Below are positions 24,681-38,237 of a DNA stretch of 64,000 bases, in pieces. The stretch comes from an uncultured bacterium (GTDB lineage: Bacteria; Verrucomicrobiota; Lentisphaeria; Victivallales; UBA1829). Both the position numbers and the translations under genes were made by a program. The notes under the pieces are model-generated. The model was given only the letters and a program-made list of their open reading frames with translations, did not search any database and was not told where the DNA came from. The DNA lies in NCBI GenBank assembly GCA_902762495.1, contig CACWOL010000008.1:1-64000 (forward strand). Direction: 5' to 3'. Numbering within the stretch: position 1 is the first letter of the stretch; every line of letters starts with the position of its first letter.

Positions 24681-26495
24681 ATGACCCGCGAAGAACTTAC
24701 AGCATTCGTACCTATGACCCGCGCGGAAATGGAGGCGCGCGGCTGGGACGCCATCGACGTCCTGATCGTGACCGGCGACGCGTATGTGGACCATCCGACG
24801 TTCGGGCCGCCGCTCATCGCGCGCGTGCTGCTGGACACCGGATACCGCGTCGGGATCGCGGCGCAACCGGACTGGAAGAATCCCGACAGCGTGAAGACGT
24901 TCGGGCGACCTCTGCTCGGGTGCGGCGTGGCGAGCGGCAACATGGACTCCATGGTGAAACTCTACACGGCGGGCCGACGCCTCCGGCACGAGGACATGTA
25001 TTCGCCGGGCGGCAAGACAGGGCTGTGTCCGCCGCACGCGTCCGTGGTCTACAGCCAGCTCGTGCGACAGGCGTTCCCGGGGCTGCCCGTGATCCTGGGC
25101 GGCGTCGAGGCGAGCCTGCGCCGCGTGGCGCATTACGACTACTGGCAGGACAAGATACGCCCGTCCGTGCTTGTGGACGCGAAAGCCGACCTGCTGTGCT
25201 ACGGCATGGGCGAACTCACCATGCTGGAGGTGTTCGATCGCATCAAAAAGAATTTGCCGCTCGACGGCATCCGCGGCACGTGCCGATACCTCGGCGGCCG
25301 CGAGAGCGAAGCCTTCACGCCGGACGATTCGTGCGTCGTGCTACCGTCCTGCGAAGAGGTCGCCTCGGAAAAGGACGCGATCATGCGCCAGACGAAGACT
25401 GTCGAGGCGGAGATGAACCCGTGGAACGGACGCCGCCTGGTCCAGTGGACGCGCGGCCGCATCCTGCTCGTCGAGCCGCCGCGCCCGCCGATGACCTCCG
25501 CCGAGTTCGACCAAGTCTGCGAACTGCCGTTCACCGGCCTGCCGCACTGGAGCTACAAGGAGCGCATCCCGGCGTGGGACGTAATCCGCGACTCCGTGCC
25601 CGTGGTGCGCGGCTGCCCCGGCGGATGCGCGTTCTGCGGGCTCGTGTCGCATCAGAACCACCACCTCGTTTCGAGGTCGCCGGAAAGCATCGTGCGCGGC
25701 ATCGAAAAGCTCGCGAAACAGCCGTATTTCCATGGCACGATCAGCGATATCGGCGGTGCGGCGGGCAACATCTACGGGCACGGCCCGTTCGACCCCGAAA
25801 AATGCAAAAAGTGCCGCCGCATTTCGTGCCTTTTCCCCTCGATCTGCCCGAACTATCACGCGGACGAGAAGCCGCTCATGGACCTGCTCGACCGCATCAA
25901 GCGCATCCCCGGCGTGAAACACGTTTTCATCAACTCCGGCATCCGCCTCGACCTCGCGCTGATCCAGCCGCGCCTGACCGAAAAGATCATCCGCGACCAC
26001 GTCGGCGGCCAGCTCAGCGTCGCCCCGGAACACCTCGACGGCGAGGTCCTGCGCCTGATGCGGAAGGGGCAGGCGGGCGTGTTCGACAAGTTCAAGGACA
26101 TCTTCGACCGCGTGAACGCCGCGACCGGGAAAAAGCAGTTCATGATTCCGTACTTCATCTCGAACTTCCCCGGCTGCACGGAGCGCCACATGCGCGTGGT
26201 GGACGGCTACCTTGCGAAATACCACTGGAGCCCGAAGCAGGTGCAGGATTTCATCCCGCTCGCCATGACCATGGGCTGCGCCATGTACTGCGCCGAGACC
26301 ACGCCCGACGGACAGCCGATCCAGGTCAACAAGGGCCTCGCCGAACGCCGCGGCCAGCGAGACATGCTCCGTCGCGACCGCGACGCCGGACCCGCGCACG
26401 GCAATCAAAACGAGAGAAAACGCCCGCAGAACGACCGGAAAAACGGGTGGGATAAACACGTCGGACAGCACCGCAACAAGCCCCGCCGGAAGTGA
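24681..26495 (+). CDS. YgiQ family radical SAM protein
   Basis: A 604-residue predicted radical SAM enzyme. The N-terminal UPF0313-type domain has 'VLIVTGDAYVDHPTFG' and 'GVEASLRRVAHYDYW'. The iron-sulfur motif CxxxCxxC is in 'VVRGCPGGCAFCGLVSHQ' (about residue 315). An additional Cys cluster, 'EKCKKCRRISCLFPSICPN', follows. The C-terminus is a basic, Arg/Lys/Asn-rich tail and lacks most of the DUF3362 region. The reaction of the family is not established. ATG 24681 (GGAG just upstream) was chosen; ATG 24714 is an alternative. Confidence 0.9.
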   Translation: MTREELTAFVPMTRAEMEARGWDAIDVLIVTGDAYVDHPTFGPPLIARVLLDTGYRVGIAAQPDWKNPDSVKTFGRPLLGCGVASGNMDSMVKLYTAGRRLRHEDMYSPGGKTGLCPPHASVVYSQLVRQAFPGLPVILGGVEASLRRVAHYDYWQDKIRPSVLVDAKADLLCYGMGELTMLEVFDRIKKNLPLDGIRGTCRYLGGRESEAFTPDDSCVVLPSCEEVASEKDAIMRQTKTVEAEMNPWNGRRLVQWTRGRILLVEPPRPPMTSAEFDQVCELPFTGLPHWSYKERIPAWDVIRDSVPVVRGCPGGCAFCGLVSHQNHHLVSRSPESIVRGIEKLAKQPYFHGTISDIGGAAGNIYGHGPFDPEKCKKCRRISCLFPSICPNYHADEKPLMDLLDRIKRIPGVKHVFINSGIRLDLALIQPRLTEKIIRDHVGGQLSVAPEHLDGEVLRLMRKGQAGVFDKFKDIFDRVNAATGKKQFMIPYFISNFPGCTERHMRVVDGYLAKYHWSPKQVQDFIPLAMTMGCAMYCAETTPDGQPIQVNKGLAERRGQRDMLRRDRDAGPAHGNQNERKRPQNDRKNGWDKHVGQHRNKPRRK

Positions 26496-26512
26496 GTTCA
26501 GTTTTCGTTTGA

Positions 26513-26563
26513 ACACGAAAAAACCGGAAGCATCCCGAACGGGACGCTCCCGGCGTGTCTTTT
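26513..26563. terminator. Bidirectional terminator between ygiQ-like gene and lacZ
   Basis: Nested inverted repeat: ACACG/CGTGT, CCGG/CCGG and an imperfect GGAAGCATCCC/GGGACGCTCC. TTTT follows on the plus strand and a run of A lies on the other side. It sits between two convergent genes. Confidence 0.55.
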
Positions 26564-26576
26564 GATGGAGGGATGC

Positions 26577-29975
<3,399 letters not shown>

Positions 29976-30290
29976 TCAGTCCATGTGGAACACGAGGCGG
30001 AGCGGACGCGAGCACGGCTCGTTGTCCGGTTTGCACTCCATGAGGTCGGCGTTGTAGTCCCACCACTTGCGGATGCATGCTTCCTCCTTCAGCGTCTCCG
30101 TGGTCTCGCCGGCGGTGAGGCGGCGCACGGCGAAGAGCATCAGCGTCTCCGGATCGTAGAAAATGGAGTAGTCTCGGATTCCGGCGAGCGTGTGCGCCTT
30201 CAGGACCTCGGGCCAGATCTCGTCGTGGCGGCGTTTGTATTCTTCGATCACGCCGGGTTTCAGCTTCATGACAAAGGCGGATTGCTCCAT
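29976..30290 (-). CDS. rhaM: L-rhamnose mutarotase
   Basis: Interconverts the anomers of L-rhamnose. The 104-residue length equals the family standard when ATG 30290 (AAGGAG 7 bp upstream) is used; an upstream in-frame ATG would add 18 residues. Motifs: 'AFVMKLKPGVIEEYKRRHDE' with the catalytic His, 'IRDYSIFYDPETLMLFA' and 'WWDYNADLM'. No other rhamnose genes are nearby; it is co-oriented with lacZ and shares the promoter at 30345-30373. Confidence 0.93.
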   Translation of the reverse strand: MEQSAFVMKLKPGVIEEYKRRHDEIWPEVLKAHTLAGIRDYSIFYDPETLMLFAVRRLTAGETTETLKEEACIRKWWDYNADLMECKPDNEPCSRPLRLVFHMD

Positions 30291-30344
30291 AGGGGGGCTC
30301 CTTGTTTCGTACATCGTTTTGTTCTTATTAAAGAATACTTGCAT

Positions 30345-30373
30345 AAAATACCCCTTTATGCGAAAAAAGTCAA
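30345..30373 (-). promoter_or_regulatory. Promoter for the rhaM-lacZ operon
   Basis: Minus strand TTGACT, 17 bp, TATTTT, 54 bp upstream of the rhaM start. Confidence 0.65.
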
Positions 30374-30533
30374 GTCGAAAGCGGACGAAATCGCGGAAAA
30401 GACGGCGGCACGGACGGATGAAAGCCCGATACGGAGCGTACAGATGCCGGTCGTTCGAACAGGGGAAAGCGTTTGCGGATGCCCCGAAACGAGCTTTTTT
30501 TCGGCGAAAAACCGTTTTTTTCGGCGTTCGGGC

Positions 30534-30562
30534 TTGCTTTTTTCGCGTTTTTGCTGTATAAT
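30534..30562 (+). promoter_or_regulatory. Promoter for the ankyrin-repeat protein
   Basis: TTGCTT, 17 bp, TATAAT with TG directly before the -10 box. Of the 377-bp gap between rhaM and the ankyrin gene, the rest (30374-30533 and the leader 30563-30667) shows no further gene. Confidence 0.7.
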
Positions 30563-30667
30563 ACCAGTTAGGACACGCGCGTTTTGTCGTGGCGCGCCCC
30601 CTGCGGCCGCCCGTGCATGTCTCTCCCGAAAAAACGTTTAACTTTCAGCCAAAGAAAGACCGATACC

Positions 30668-32938
30668 ATGAACATCAAGCATGCTTTGAAATCGGCAGCC
30701 GTCTCCCTGGCTCTCGCGATCGCTTCGATACCCGCGTTCTGCGCGGAATCCGTTACCTCCTACGTGCCGTCTGACGCCGCAGGCGCGCTGTACCTGAACA
30801 CAGAAGCTTTGTTCGCCTCTCCGGCGTTCGGCTCCATCCTGAAGTCTTTCGACCTCGATCTGGACGAACTGCTCAAGTCCGCCGGGATCGAGGAGGATGA
30901 CAGGAACGTCCAGCTTGTGGTCTTTGTTACGCCGGACCACCGCGGCGGACTGATCGCCAACACGAACGGCAAGTCCGACGAGTTCAAGAAGATCGTGACG
31001 GAGAACGAAAATTATACCGCCACGAAGGTCGAATTCGACGATGCGGAGGCCTACGAGATCAAGGACGAGGAGACTTCCACCCACCTCATCATGATGATCG
31101 TTTCCAAGGATCAGGTCCAGGCTCTTCTTTCCGACGACATGGATGCGAAGCCGGCGCTCTTCCCCGAAGTCGAGGCTCCGTCCGCGCTGGTGCGTTCTCT
31201 GAAGGCGGAGGACTCCATTTTTGCGCTCGCGCTTGACCGCGAGGGCTTCATGAAATTTCTCGACGGCGAGCTCAAGTCCAGCACGGAAGAAACCGCCGCC
31301 CAGTATGAGCAGTTCAAAGCGCTCGCGGAACAGGGGAAGGACCTGAAGAGTTTCATCTTCCGCATCGCGTCCGGCGCGGACAACTCCATCGACCTCTTCC
31401 TGACCTCCCGGTTCAACAACGCCGAGGCGCGCGGCGAGTTCGTGGAACAGATCGACACGCTGAAGAAGATGCTGACCCCGGCGGAAGGCGAAGAGGAGAA
31501 CGCGAACGAGGCCGCCAAGCTCTTCGAAAAACTGAAGGTCGAGACGAAGGGCAACGACGCCGTGATCACCTTCAACATCTCCGAAGACTCCATCCTCGAA
31601 GCCATCCAGGCCGGAATGGCCGCCGCGGAGGGCGCGATGGAAGGCGGCGAAGCCGGAGAAAAGGCGCTTGATGGAGACGATGACACGCCGCCCGATTTCG
31701 AGGCCATGGTCCCGCTCGAGGAGACGCCGGACCCGGACGAGGATGGCATCGACGAGGAGGAGCGCGAGAAGCGCGTCCAGATGCGCGAGGCGGCCGTCCA
31801 GGCCCGCGAGGCGAAGATCGCCCAGCTCAAACTTGAGTACGAACAGAACGCCGCCGCCCGCGAGGAGGCGAAACGCGTCGCCAAGCTCAACAAGGAGATG
31901 TTCGGATACCTGAAGGAAAAGGACTGGGAAAACGCGTTCCGGATGATCGAAGAGGGCGCCGATGTGAACGGCAAGGATGAAAAGGGCCGCACGCCCGCGT
32001 TCTACTGCGTCGAAAACGGCAACCTCACCATCCTGAACAACCTCGACAGCGCCGGAAAGAGCAAGGTCGACCCGAACGCCGTGGACAATTCCGGCATGTC
32101 GCTGCTCCACTGCGCCGTGCTGAAGAAGCAGGAGGGGATCATCACCTACCTGCTGAAAGTCCGCGCCTGCACCCCGCGCACCCAGATCGAAAAGTCCGGC
32201 GCTTCTCCGCTGTACGACGCCGCCCGCATGGGCACGTATGACATGGTGAAGAGTCTCGTGAACTACGGCGCGGATCCGAACGTCGCCACGAAGGCCGGCC
32301 TCACCCCGCTGCATCAGGCCGCCGCGCGCGGCAACCTCGACATGGTCAAGGACCTGGTCCAGGCCGGCGCGGAAGTGAACGCCGTCGCGGAGAACGGCCG
32401 CACGCCGATCTTCTATGCCGCCGAACGCGGCAAGGCGTCCACCGTGAATTTCCTGCTCGAAAAGAAGGCCGAGGTCAACCTTGCCGACAAGAACGGCATC
32501 ACCCCGCTCCATTGCGCCGCCTCCAGCGGAAACGTTGCGCTCGTGAAGTTCCTCGTGAGCAAGAAAGCCAACTTCGCCGCCACCGCGAACGACGGCACCA
32601 CCGTCCTCATTGCCGGCGCGAAATATCCCGAGATCGTGAAGTTCCTCGCCGACAAGATGCCGAACGTGAACGGCGTCGACAAGGACGGCAACAGCGTGCT
32701 GCATCTCTGCGCCGCGACCGCCGACGAGGAGACCATCCGCAAGCTCCTGTACTACAGCGCCAAGGAGGACCTGCCGAACAAGAAGGGCGAGACCCCGATC
32801 CTGTTCGCCGCGCGCGCCGGAAACGTCGAGATGGTCAAGCGCCTGCTCGCAATGAACGTGAAGGTCACCCAGAAGATCGTGGACGAGGCCGCGAACGACG
32901 AGATCAAGGCGCTCCTCTCCGCCAAGCTGAAAAAATAA
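30668..32938 (+). CDS. Exported ankyrin-repeat protein with a Planctomycete-style N-terminal domain
   Basis: A 756-residue protein. The Sec signal peptide ends near 'IPAFCAES' (about residue 27). Residues about 30-330 form an uncharacterised alpha/beta domain ('YVPSDAAGALYLNTEALFAS', 'FIFRIASGADNSIDLFLTSR') resembling DUF3352-like domains of other PVC proteins. Acidic linkers and a charged coiled coil (about 335-410) follow. About nine ankyrin repeats run from about 415 to 750 (for example 'GLTPLHQAAARGNLDMVKDL'). The domain combination suggests periplasmic protein binding. Start chosen by signal peptide; the frame is open farther upstream without a ribosome site. A strong terminator follows at 32969. 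Confidence 0.8.
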   Translation: MNIKHALKSAAVSLALAIASIPAFCAESVTSYVPSDAAGALYLNTEALFASPAFGSILKSFDLDLDELLKSAGIEEDDRNVQLVVFVTPDHRGGLIANTNGKSDEFKKIVTENENYTATKVEFDDAEAYEIKDEETSTHLIMMIVSKDQVQALLSDDMDAKPALFPEVEAPSALVRSLKAEDSIFALALDREGFMKFLDGELKSSTEETAAQYEQFKALAEQGKDLKSFIFRIASGADNSIDLFLTSRFNNAEARGEFVEQIDTLKKMLTPAEGEEENANEAAKLFEKLKVETKGNDAVITFNISEDSILEAIQAGMAAAEGAMEGGEAGEKALDGDDDTPPDFEAMVPLEETPDPDEDGIDEEEREKRVQMREAAVQAREAKIAQLKLEYEQNAAAREEAKRVAKLNKEMFGYLKEKDWENAFRMIEEGADVNGKDEKGRTPAFYCVENGNLTILNNLDSAGKSKVDPNAVDNSGMSLLHCAVLKKQEGIITYLLKVRACTPRTQIEKSGASPLYDAARMGTYDMVKSLVNYGADPNVATKAGLTPLHQAAARGNLDMVKDLVQAGAEVNAVAENGRTPIFYAAERGKASTVNFLLEKKAEVNLADKNGITPLHCAASSGNVALVKFLVSKKANFAATANDGTTVLIAGAKYPEIVKFLADKMPNVNGVDKDGNSVLHLCAATADEETIRKLLYYSAKEDLPNKKGETPILFAARAGNVEMVKRLLAMNVKVTQKIVDEAANDEIKALLSAKLKK

Positions 32939-32968
32939 ACGGTAACACCCCAAATCAGGTAAAACAAT

Positions 32969-33001
32969 CGGGCTGTCCGGTCATGCCGGGCAGCCCGTTT
33001 T
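32969..33001 (+). terminator. Intrinsic terminator after the ankyrin gene
   Basis: CGGGCTGTCCGG / GCCGGGCAGCCCG stem with a short loop, followed by TTTT. It lies between convergent genes. Confidence 0.8.
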
Positions 33002-33037
33002 GCATTAAGGGGAGATTCTGTTTTCTTCTGTTTCCCG

Positions 33038-34006
33038 TCAGCGTTCGGGAGTGTCCTTTTTGACGCTATAGTTGAAAAACGGAAACACTGGAAGAAAGCC
33101 GTTTTTGTTGTAGTTCAGCAGGCCGATCTGGAACGGGCTTCCCTTTGAAGTGGTGTTGAACAGCCCGATCTGAACCGGATTTCCGTCCGAGGTATGATTG
33201 ACCGCTCCGACCTGGAACCCCTCCTTCAATTTGAGGTTCAGAACGCCTAAATTCAGACATTCCCAAATGAGATCCCAATGATTCCCCGTGGATGATATTC
33301 CCGGATTGTACAAATTGTACGTGATCGCCCCGATCTGCGCGCCATGAACGGCGGCACTCAGGAGTCCCCCGATCTGGCAACCGGTTATTTCGGTTTCCCC
33401 GCCTTTGAACGCCAGATCCAGTCCGACCAGCTGCAGGCCGGCTCCCTCCTCTGTCCCGCCAAGTCTGCAAGCGCAAATGTCAACGCCGGTAAAATATTTT
33501 TGTCCGCCGATTGCTTCGAGGGAGATCCCGTTTGTGTCGCTCATGAAATCGATCGCATGGGTGGAAATGCCGTTCTGAGTACCAAAACCCTTGCGACCAT
33601 AGAAATCCGGCTGATTGATTGCGCCGATTGAAATCCCGTAAAAATCTGTTCGATCCCCGCGGTAGGATCGCGGCCAGTCGGCAGGTAGCTTCGGCTCTGT
33701 AAAACCGTTTACCAGACCGCATGTCAAGCCGAAGTTTTTCCCAATAAACTCGTTTCCCAACTGAGCGAAAATCCCATACGAGTCTATGTTTCTTGACTCA
33801 AGCCCGATTGCAAGGCCATAAGTCGTAATCTCTTCTTCTCCAAATGGCAGCAAAGCTGGTTCAATGCTGAGCGGGGAGATCGGCACGCTGACCATTTCGC
33901 CATCGGCATTGACCACGTCGTGCCTGCACCCGGTGAACGCCGCGACTGTCAGGAAGACCGCGATGACCGTAAGAAAGATGTTTTGGTCCTTTTTTGTGTT
34001 CGACAT
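33038..34006 (-). CDS. Surface-repeat lipoprotein (LA_2272-like)
   Basis: A 322-residue lipoprotein with lipobox 'VAAFTGC' (Cys about residue 27). The body consists of short repeats of the type [GFV]-[QG]-[IVL]-G-[ALV]-x-N, such as 'FQVGAVNHTSDGNPVQIGLF' and 'SPFQIGLLNYNKNG'. These resemble the repeats of LA_2272-type surface proteins and suggest a beta-rich fold. The final 'FPFFNYSVKKD' is also typical. Function unknown. It has its own promoter (34066-34094) and is convergent with the ankyrin gene. Confidence 0.72.
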   Translation of the reverse strand: MSNTKKDQNIFLTVIAVFLTVAAFTGCRHDVVNADGEMVSVPISPLSIEPALLPFGEEEITTYGLAIGLESRNIDSYGIFAQLGNEFIGKNFGLTCGLVNGFTEPKLPADWPRSYRGDRTDFYGISIGAINQPDFYGRKGFGTQNGISTHAIDFMSDTNGISLEAIGGQKYFTGVDICACRLGGTEEGAGLQLVGLDLAFKGGETEITGCQIGGLLSAAVHGAQIGAITYNLYNPGISSTGNHWDLIWECLNLGVLNLKLKEGFQVGAVNHTSDGNPVQIGLFNTTSKGSPFQIGLLNYNKNGFLPVFPFFNYSVKKDTPER

Positions 34007-34065
34007 GGTTTCAGGCCCTTTCCGGAGTTGCAGATAAAAAGGTTCGAACGATGTTCCTTCCCCTT

Positions 34066-34094
34066 ATTATATCACGTATGACGCGAAAATACAA
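34066..34094 (-). promoter_or_regulatory. Promoter for the surface-repeat lipoprotein
   Basis: Minus strand TTGTAT, 17 bp, TATAAT, 60 bp upstream of the start. Confidence 0.65.
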
Positions 34095-34200
34095 GTTGGA
34101 AACTATGAAAATTAGCAAAAAAAAGACGTATAAAGAAACTGAAAATCCAAGACATACCTTGCATAAAGGGAGAGTAAAACGGGCAGGCTTGATTATGCAC

Positions 34201-34896
34201 TCAGTGCGCGGGGTAGGTGCGGCCACCAAAGATGGCGGTGCCGATGCGGACGATAGTCGCGCCCTCGGCGATGGCTTCGCGGAAGTCGCCGCTCATGCCC
34301 ATGGAGAGTTCGGGCAACTTGATGGAGAATTCCTGTTCGAGCGCGTCACGCTGCGTGCGGAGCGCGGCGAACACGCGGTGCAGTGCGGCCTCGTCGGACC
34401 CGAGCGGGGCCATGGTCATCAGCCCGCGCACCTGAATGCCGGGGAGCGCGAGCGCGGCCTCCAGCGAGGTGCGGAGGTCGTCGGCGGAACGGAATCCGGT
34501 CTTGTTCTCCTCGCCGGAATTGACCTCGAACAGGATGTTGACCGTTTTGCCGAGCGAATCCACGGCGGCGGAGATCTTCCGCACGAGTTTTTCGGAATCG
34601 ATAGAATGTATCCAGCTCGCGAGCGCGGCGGCCTTCGCGGCCTTGTTCGACTGGAGCGAGCCGATCAGATGCCATTCGATCGTGCCGGGCAGGGCAGGGA
34701 CCTTCGAAGCGAGCTCCTGCACGCGGTTCTCGCCGAAACACGTCTGGCCGCACGCAAACGCCTCGGCGACGTCTTCGGCGGGGAAGGTCTTCGAGACGGC
34801 GAGGAGACGGACGGAGCCCGCGGGGCGTCCGGCCGCGATTTCGGCGGCGGCGATCTGCTCCCGTACGGATTCGAGGTGGTCGCGGATGGTATTCAT
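34201..34896 (-). CDS. yggS: YggS family pyridoxal-phosphate homeostasis protein
   Basis: A 231-residue PLP-binding protein of the YggS/PROSC family. It has 'VRLLAVSKTFPAEDVAEAFA' (PLP Lys), 'CFGENRVQELASK', 'WHLIGSLQSNKA', 'VRGLMTMAP' and 'LSMGMSGDFREAIAEGATIV'. It buffers the cellular PLP pool. The start at 34896 lies 1 bp after the stop of the FEN exonuclease gene, so the two are probably translationally coupled. Start chosen from 'MNTIRDHLESV'; upstream codons would overlap the exonuclease gene. Confidence 0.95.
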   Translation of the reverse strand: MNTIRDHLESVREQIAAAEIAAGRPAGSVRLLAVSKTFPAEDVAEAFACGQTCFGENRVQELASKVPALPGTIEWHLIGSLQSNKAAKAAALASWIHSIDSEKLVRKISAAVDSLGKTVNILFEVNSGEENKTGFRSADDLRTSLEAALALPGIQVRGLMTMAPLGSDEAALHRVFAALRTQRDALEQEFSIKLPELSMGMSGDFREAIAEGATIVRIGTAIFGGRTYPAH

Positions 34897-34897
34897 G

Positions 34898-35911
34898 TCA
34901 GAAATCGAACTCCATTTGATCGGAAGCGGGCTTTTCCTCCGGGGCTTTCTCTGCGGCGGGAGTCGGTTCCGGTTTCGCGGGCTTGGCGGCGGCGAAGAGA
35001 TCATCGGGATCGTCGCAGGCGTCCTCGAACGCGCTTTCCGGCGCGATCTTGTCGAGGTCGCGGATGACGCTGCTCAAATCGAGCTTCGCGGCAAGCTCGC
35101 GGATGCGGCGGAAATCCGGCGCGGTGCGTTCGAGCATGGCGTCGGACCAGCATGCCCCCGCCGGAGGTTCGCGCAGCAGGCGGACCAGCGCCTGGTTTTT
35201 GCGGAGGTGTTCCGTGCCGTCGACAAGCTTGCGCCGGAGGTTTTCGTTGGCGACGGTGGCGGGATTCGCGAGGATGGCGTCGATGGAGCCGCATTCGGAA
35301 ATGAGCTTGGCGGCGGTCTTCGGGCCGACGCCTTCGATGCCGGGGATGTTGTCCGCCGTGTCGCCGACGAGCGCGAGGTAGTCGATGATGCCGGACGGCG
35401 GCACGCCGAATTTTTCGAGCACAGCAGCTTCGTCGCGCAGTTCGAATCCGGTCCCGGCTCGGGACGGCACGAGCATCGCGACGCGGCCGTTGATGAGCTG
35501 GGCGAGGTCCTTGTCCGCCGAAATGATGCGGATTTCACGTTCGGAAAACGCGTTCGCGAGCGCGGAAATGAGGTCGTCCGCTTCCCACGCCTGCTGTTCG
35601 AAGAGCGGCCAGCCGAACGCACGGATCAGGTCGCGGATGATCGGGACCTGCGCGTTCAGGTCGGGCGGCGCGGGCGGACGGTTCGCCTTGTAGTCCGGGG
35701 CGAGCTCGAGCCTGTGCGCGGGTTTCCCGAGGTCGAAGACGAACGCGCCGTCGAATGCGTCGACGGGGTAGTCGGCGTGGAGCTTGAGCAGGAACTTCGC
35801 CATCGCGAAGACCGCGTTGGTGGGCGTACCGTCGTGCGACGTGAGCACGCGGACCGCGAAGTAGCCGCGGAAGATCTGCGCGTAGGAGTCGACCAGGATA
35901 AGGGAGCGCAT
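34898..35911 (-). CDS. Stand-alone 5'-3' exonuclease (FEN family, Pol I N-domain type)
   Basis: A 337-residue flap/5'-nuclease. 'LILVDSYAQIFRGYFAV' carries the first catalytic Asp, 'VFDLGKPAHRLELAPDYKAN' the region that binds DNA ends, and 'WEADDLISALANAF', 'IISADKDLAQLI' and 'LVGDTADNIPGIEGVGPKTA' (helix-hairpin-helix) complete the active site. A low-complexity Ala/Pro/Glu tail ends in 'DQMEFDF', close to the RNase HII tail 'QGEFQF'. Expected role: removal of RNA primers and flaps in replication. No polymerase domain is attached. Co-transcribed with yggS. Confidence 0.92.
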   Translation of the reverse strand: MRSLILVDSYAQIFRGYFAVRVLTSHDGTPTNAVFAMAKFLLKLHADYPVDAFDGAFVFDLGKPAHRLELAPDYKANRPPAPPDLNAQVPIIRDLIRAFGWPLFEQQAWEADDLISALANAFSEREIRIISADKDLAQLINGRVAMLVPSRAGTGFELRDEAAVLEKFGVPPSGIIDYLALVGDTADNIPGIEGVGPKTAAKLISECGSIDAILANPATVANENLRRKLVDGTEHLRKNQALVRLLREPPAGACWSDAMLERTAPDFRRIRELAAKLDLSSVIRDLDKIAPESAFEDACDDPDDLFAAAKPAKPEPTPAAEKAPEEKPASDQMEFDF

Positions 35912-35955
35912 GGGGGAATCGCCGGATGGGACGGAGGAAACGCTTTGTTTGAGGT

Positions 35956-35991
35956 TAAAACACCGGAGCGGGTGGCAGTCATCCGCTCCGG
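35956..35991 (-). terminator. Hairpin terminator after gpmI
   Basis: Minus strand CCGGAGCGGATG / CACCCGCTCCGG stem (one mismatch), followed by TGTTTTAACC. It lies between gpmI and the FEN gene. Confidence 0.65.
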
Positions 35992-36004
35992 CAATAGCAC
36001 AGAT

Positions 36005-37657
<1,653 letters not shown>

Positions 37658-37741
37658 GGGAAAACTCCTGAAGGTTGGTGCGCCGCCGTTCGGTTTCGCG
37701 GCGGACGCGTTGTGTTTCGGTTGAAAATGTCATAACCTATT

Positions 37742-37770
37742 AATATACCACGCGAGGCGGGCCGATGCAA
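37742..37770 (-). promoter_or_regulatory. Promoter for gpmI
   Basis: Minus strand TTGCAT, 17 bp, TATATT, about 85 bp upstream of the start. Confidence 0.65.
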
Positions 37771-37819
37771 GCGGGAAGCCCGGAAGGAACGAAAAATGAC
37801 AAAAAAAAGCGAATCGCGC

Positions 37820-37847
37820 TTGCATTTTCCGAAAAGGGATGTATCTT
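37820..37847 (+). promoter_or_regulatory. Promoter for rpsO
   Basis: TTGCAT, 16 bp, TATCTT with TG directly before the -10 box, about 46 bp upstream of the rpsO ATG. Confidence 0.65.
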
Positions 37848-37893
37848 AAAAGGATAAAATTCGTTTTAATCCCCGAAACAGGAATGGAATTCA

Positions 37894-38163
37894 ATGGAAA
37901 AAGAAACTAAAACCGCGATCATGCAGAAATACGCCCGCCACGAGGGTGATGTCGGATCCCCCGAGGTCCAGATTGCCGTGCTTAGCACCAAGATCGCCGA
38001 ACTCACCGATCACATGCGTTCTCACAAGAAGGACAACAGCTCCCGCTTCGGCCTCATGGCCATGGTCAACCGCCGCAAACGCCTGCTGAAGTACCTCTCC
38101 AAAGAGAACCACGAGCGCTATCTCTCCCTCGCCGCCGAACTCGGTATCCGCGGCCAGAAGTGA
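37894..38163 (+). CDS. rpsO: 30S ribosomal protein uS15
   Basis: An 89-residue small-subunit protein, the standard length. 'GSPEVQIAVLSTKIAELTDH' and 'HKKDNSSRFGLMAMVNRRKR' are diagnostic. rpsO upstream of pnp is a widely conserved arrangement, here with an unusually long gap. Confidence 0.97.
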   Translation: MEKETKTAIMQKYARHEGDVGSPEVQIAVLSTKIAELTDHMRSHKKDNSSRFGLMAMVNRRKRLLKYLSKENHERYLSLAAELGIRGQK

Positions 38164-38192
38164 CAGCACGCTGCTCTTTGAATCGACACGCG

Positions 38193-38237
38193 AAAATGGT
38201 TGCGTTCCCGGCATGAACCCGGGGATGCGGCCATTTT
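38193..38237 (+). terminator. Long hairpin between rpsO and pnp (terminator or processing site)
   Basis: AAAATGG/CCATTTT closes a stem that continues as GCGTTCCCGG/CCGGGGATGC (two wobble pairs) around a short loop. It is followed by GTGTATTATAA rather than a clean T run, so it may terminate partially or be a nuclease processing site. Confidence 0.55.
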
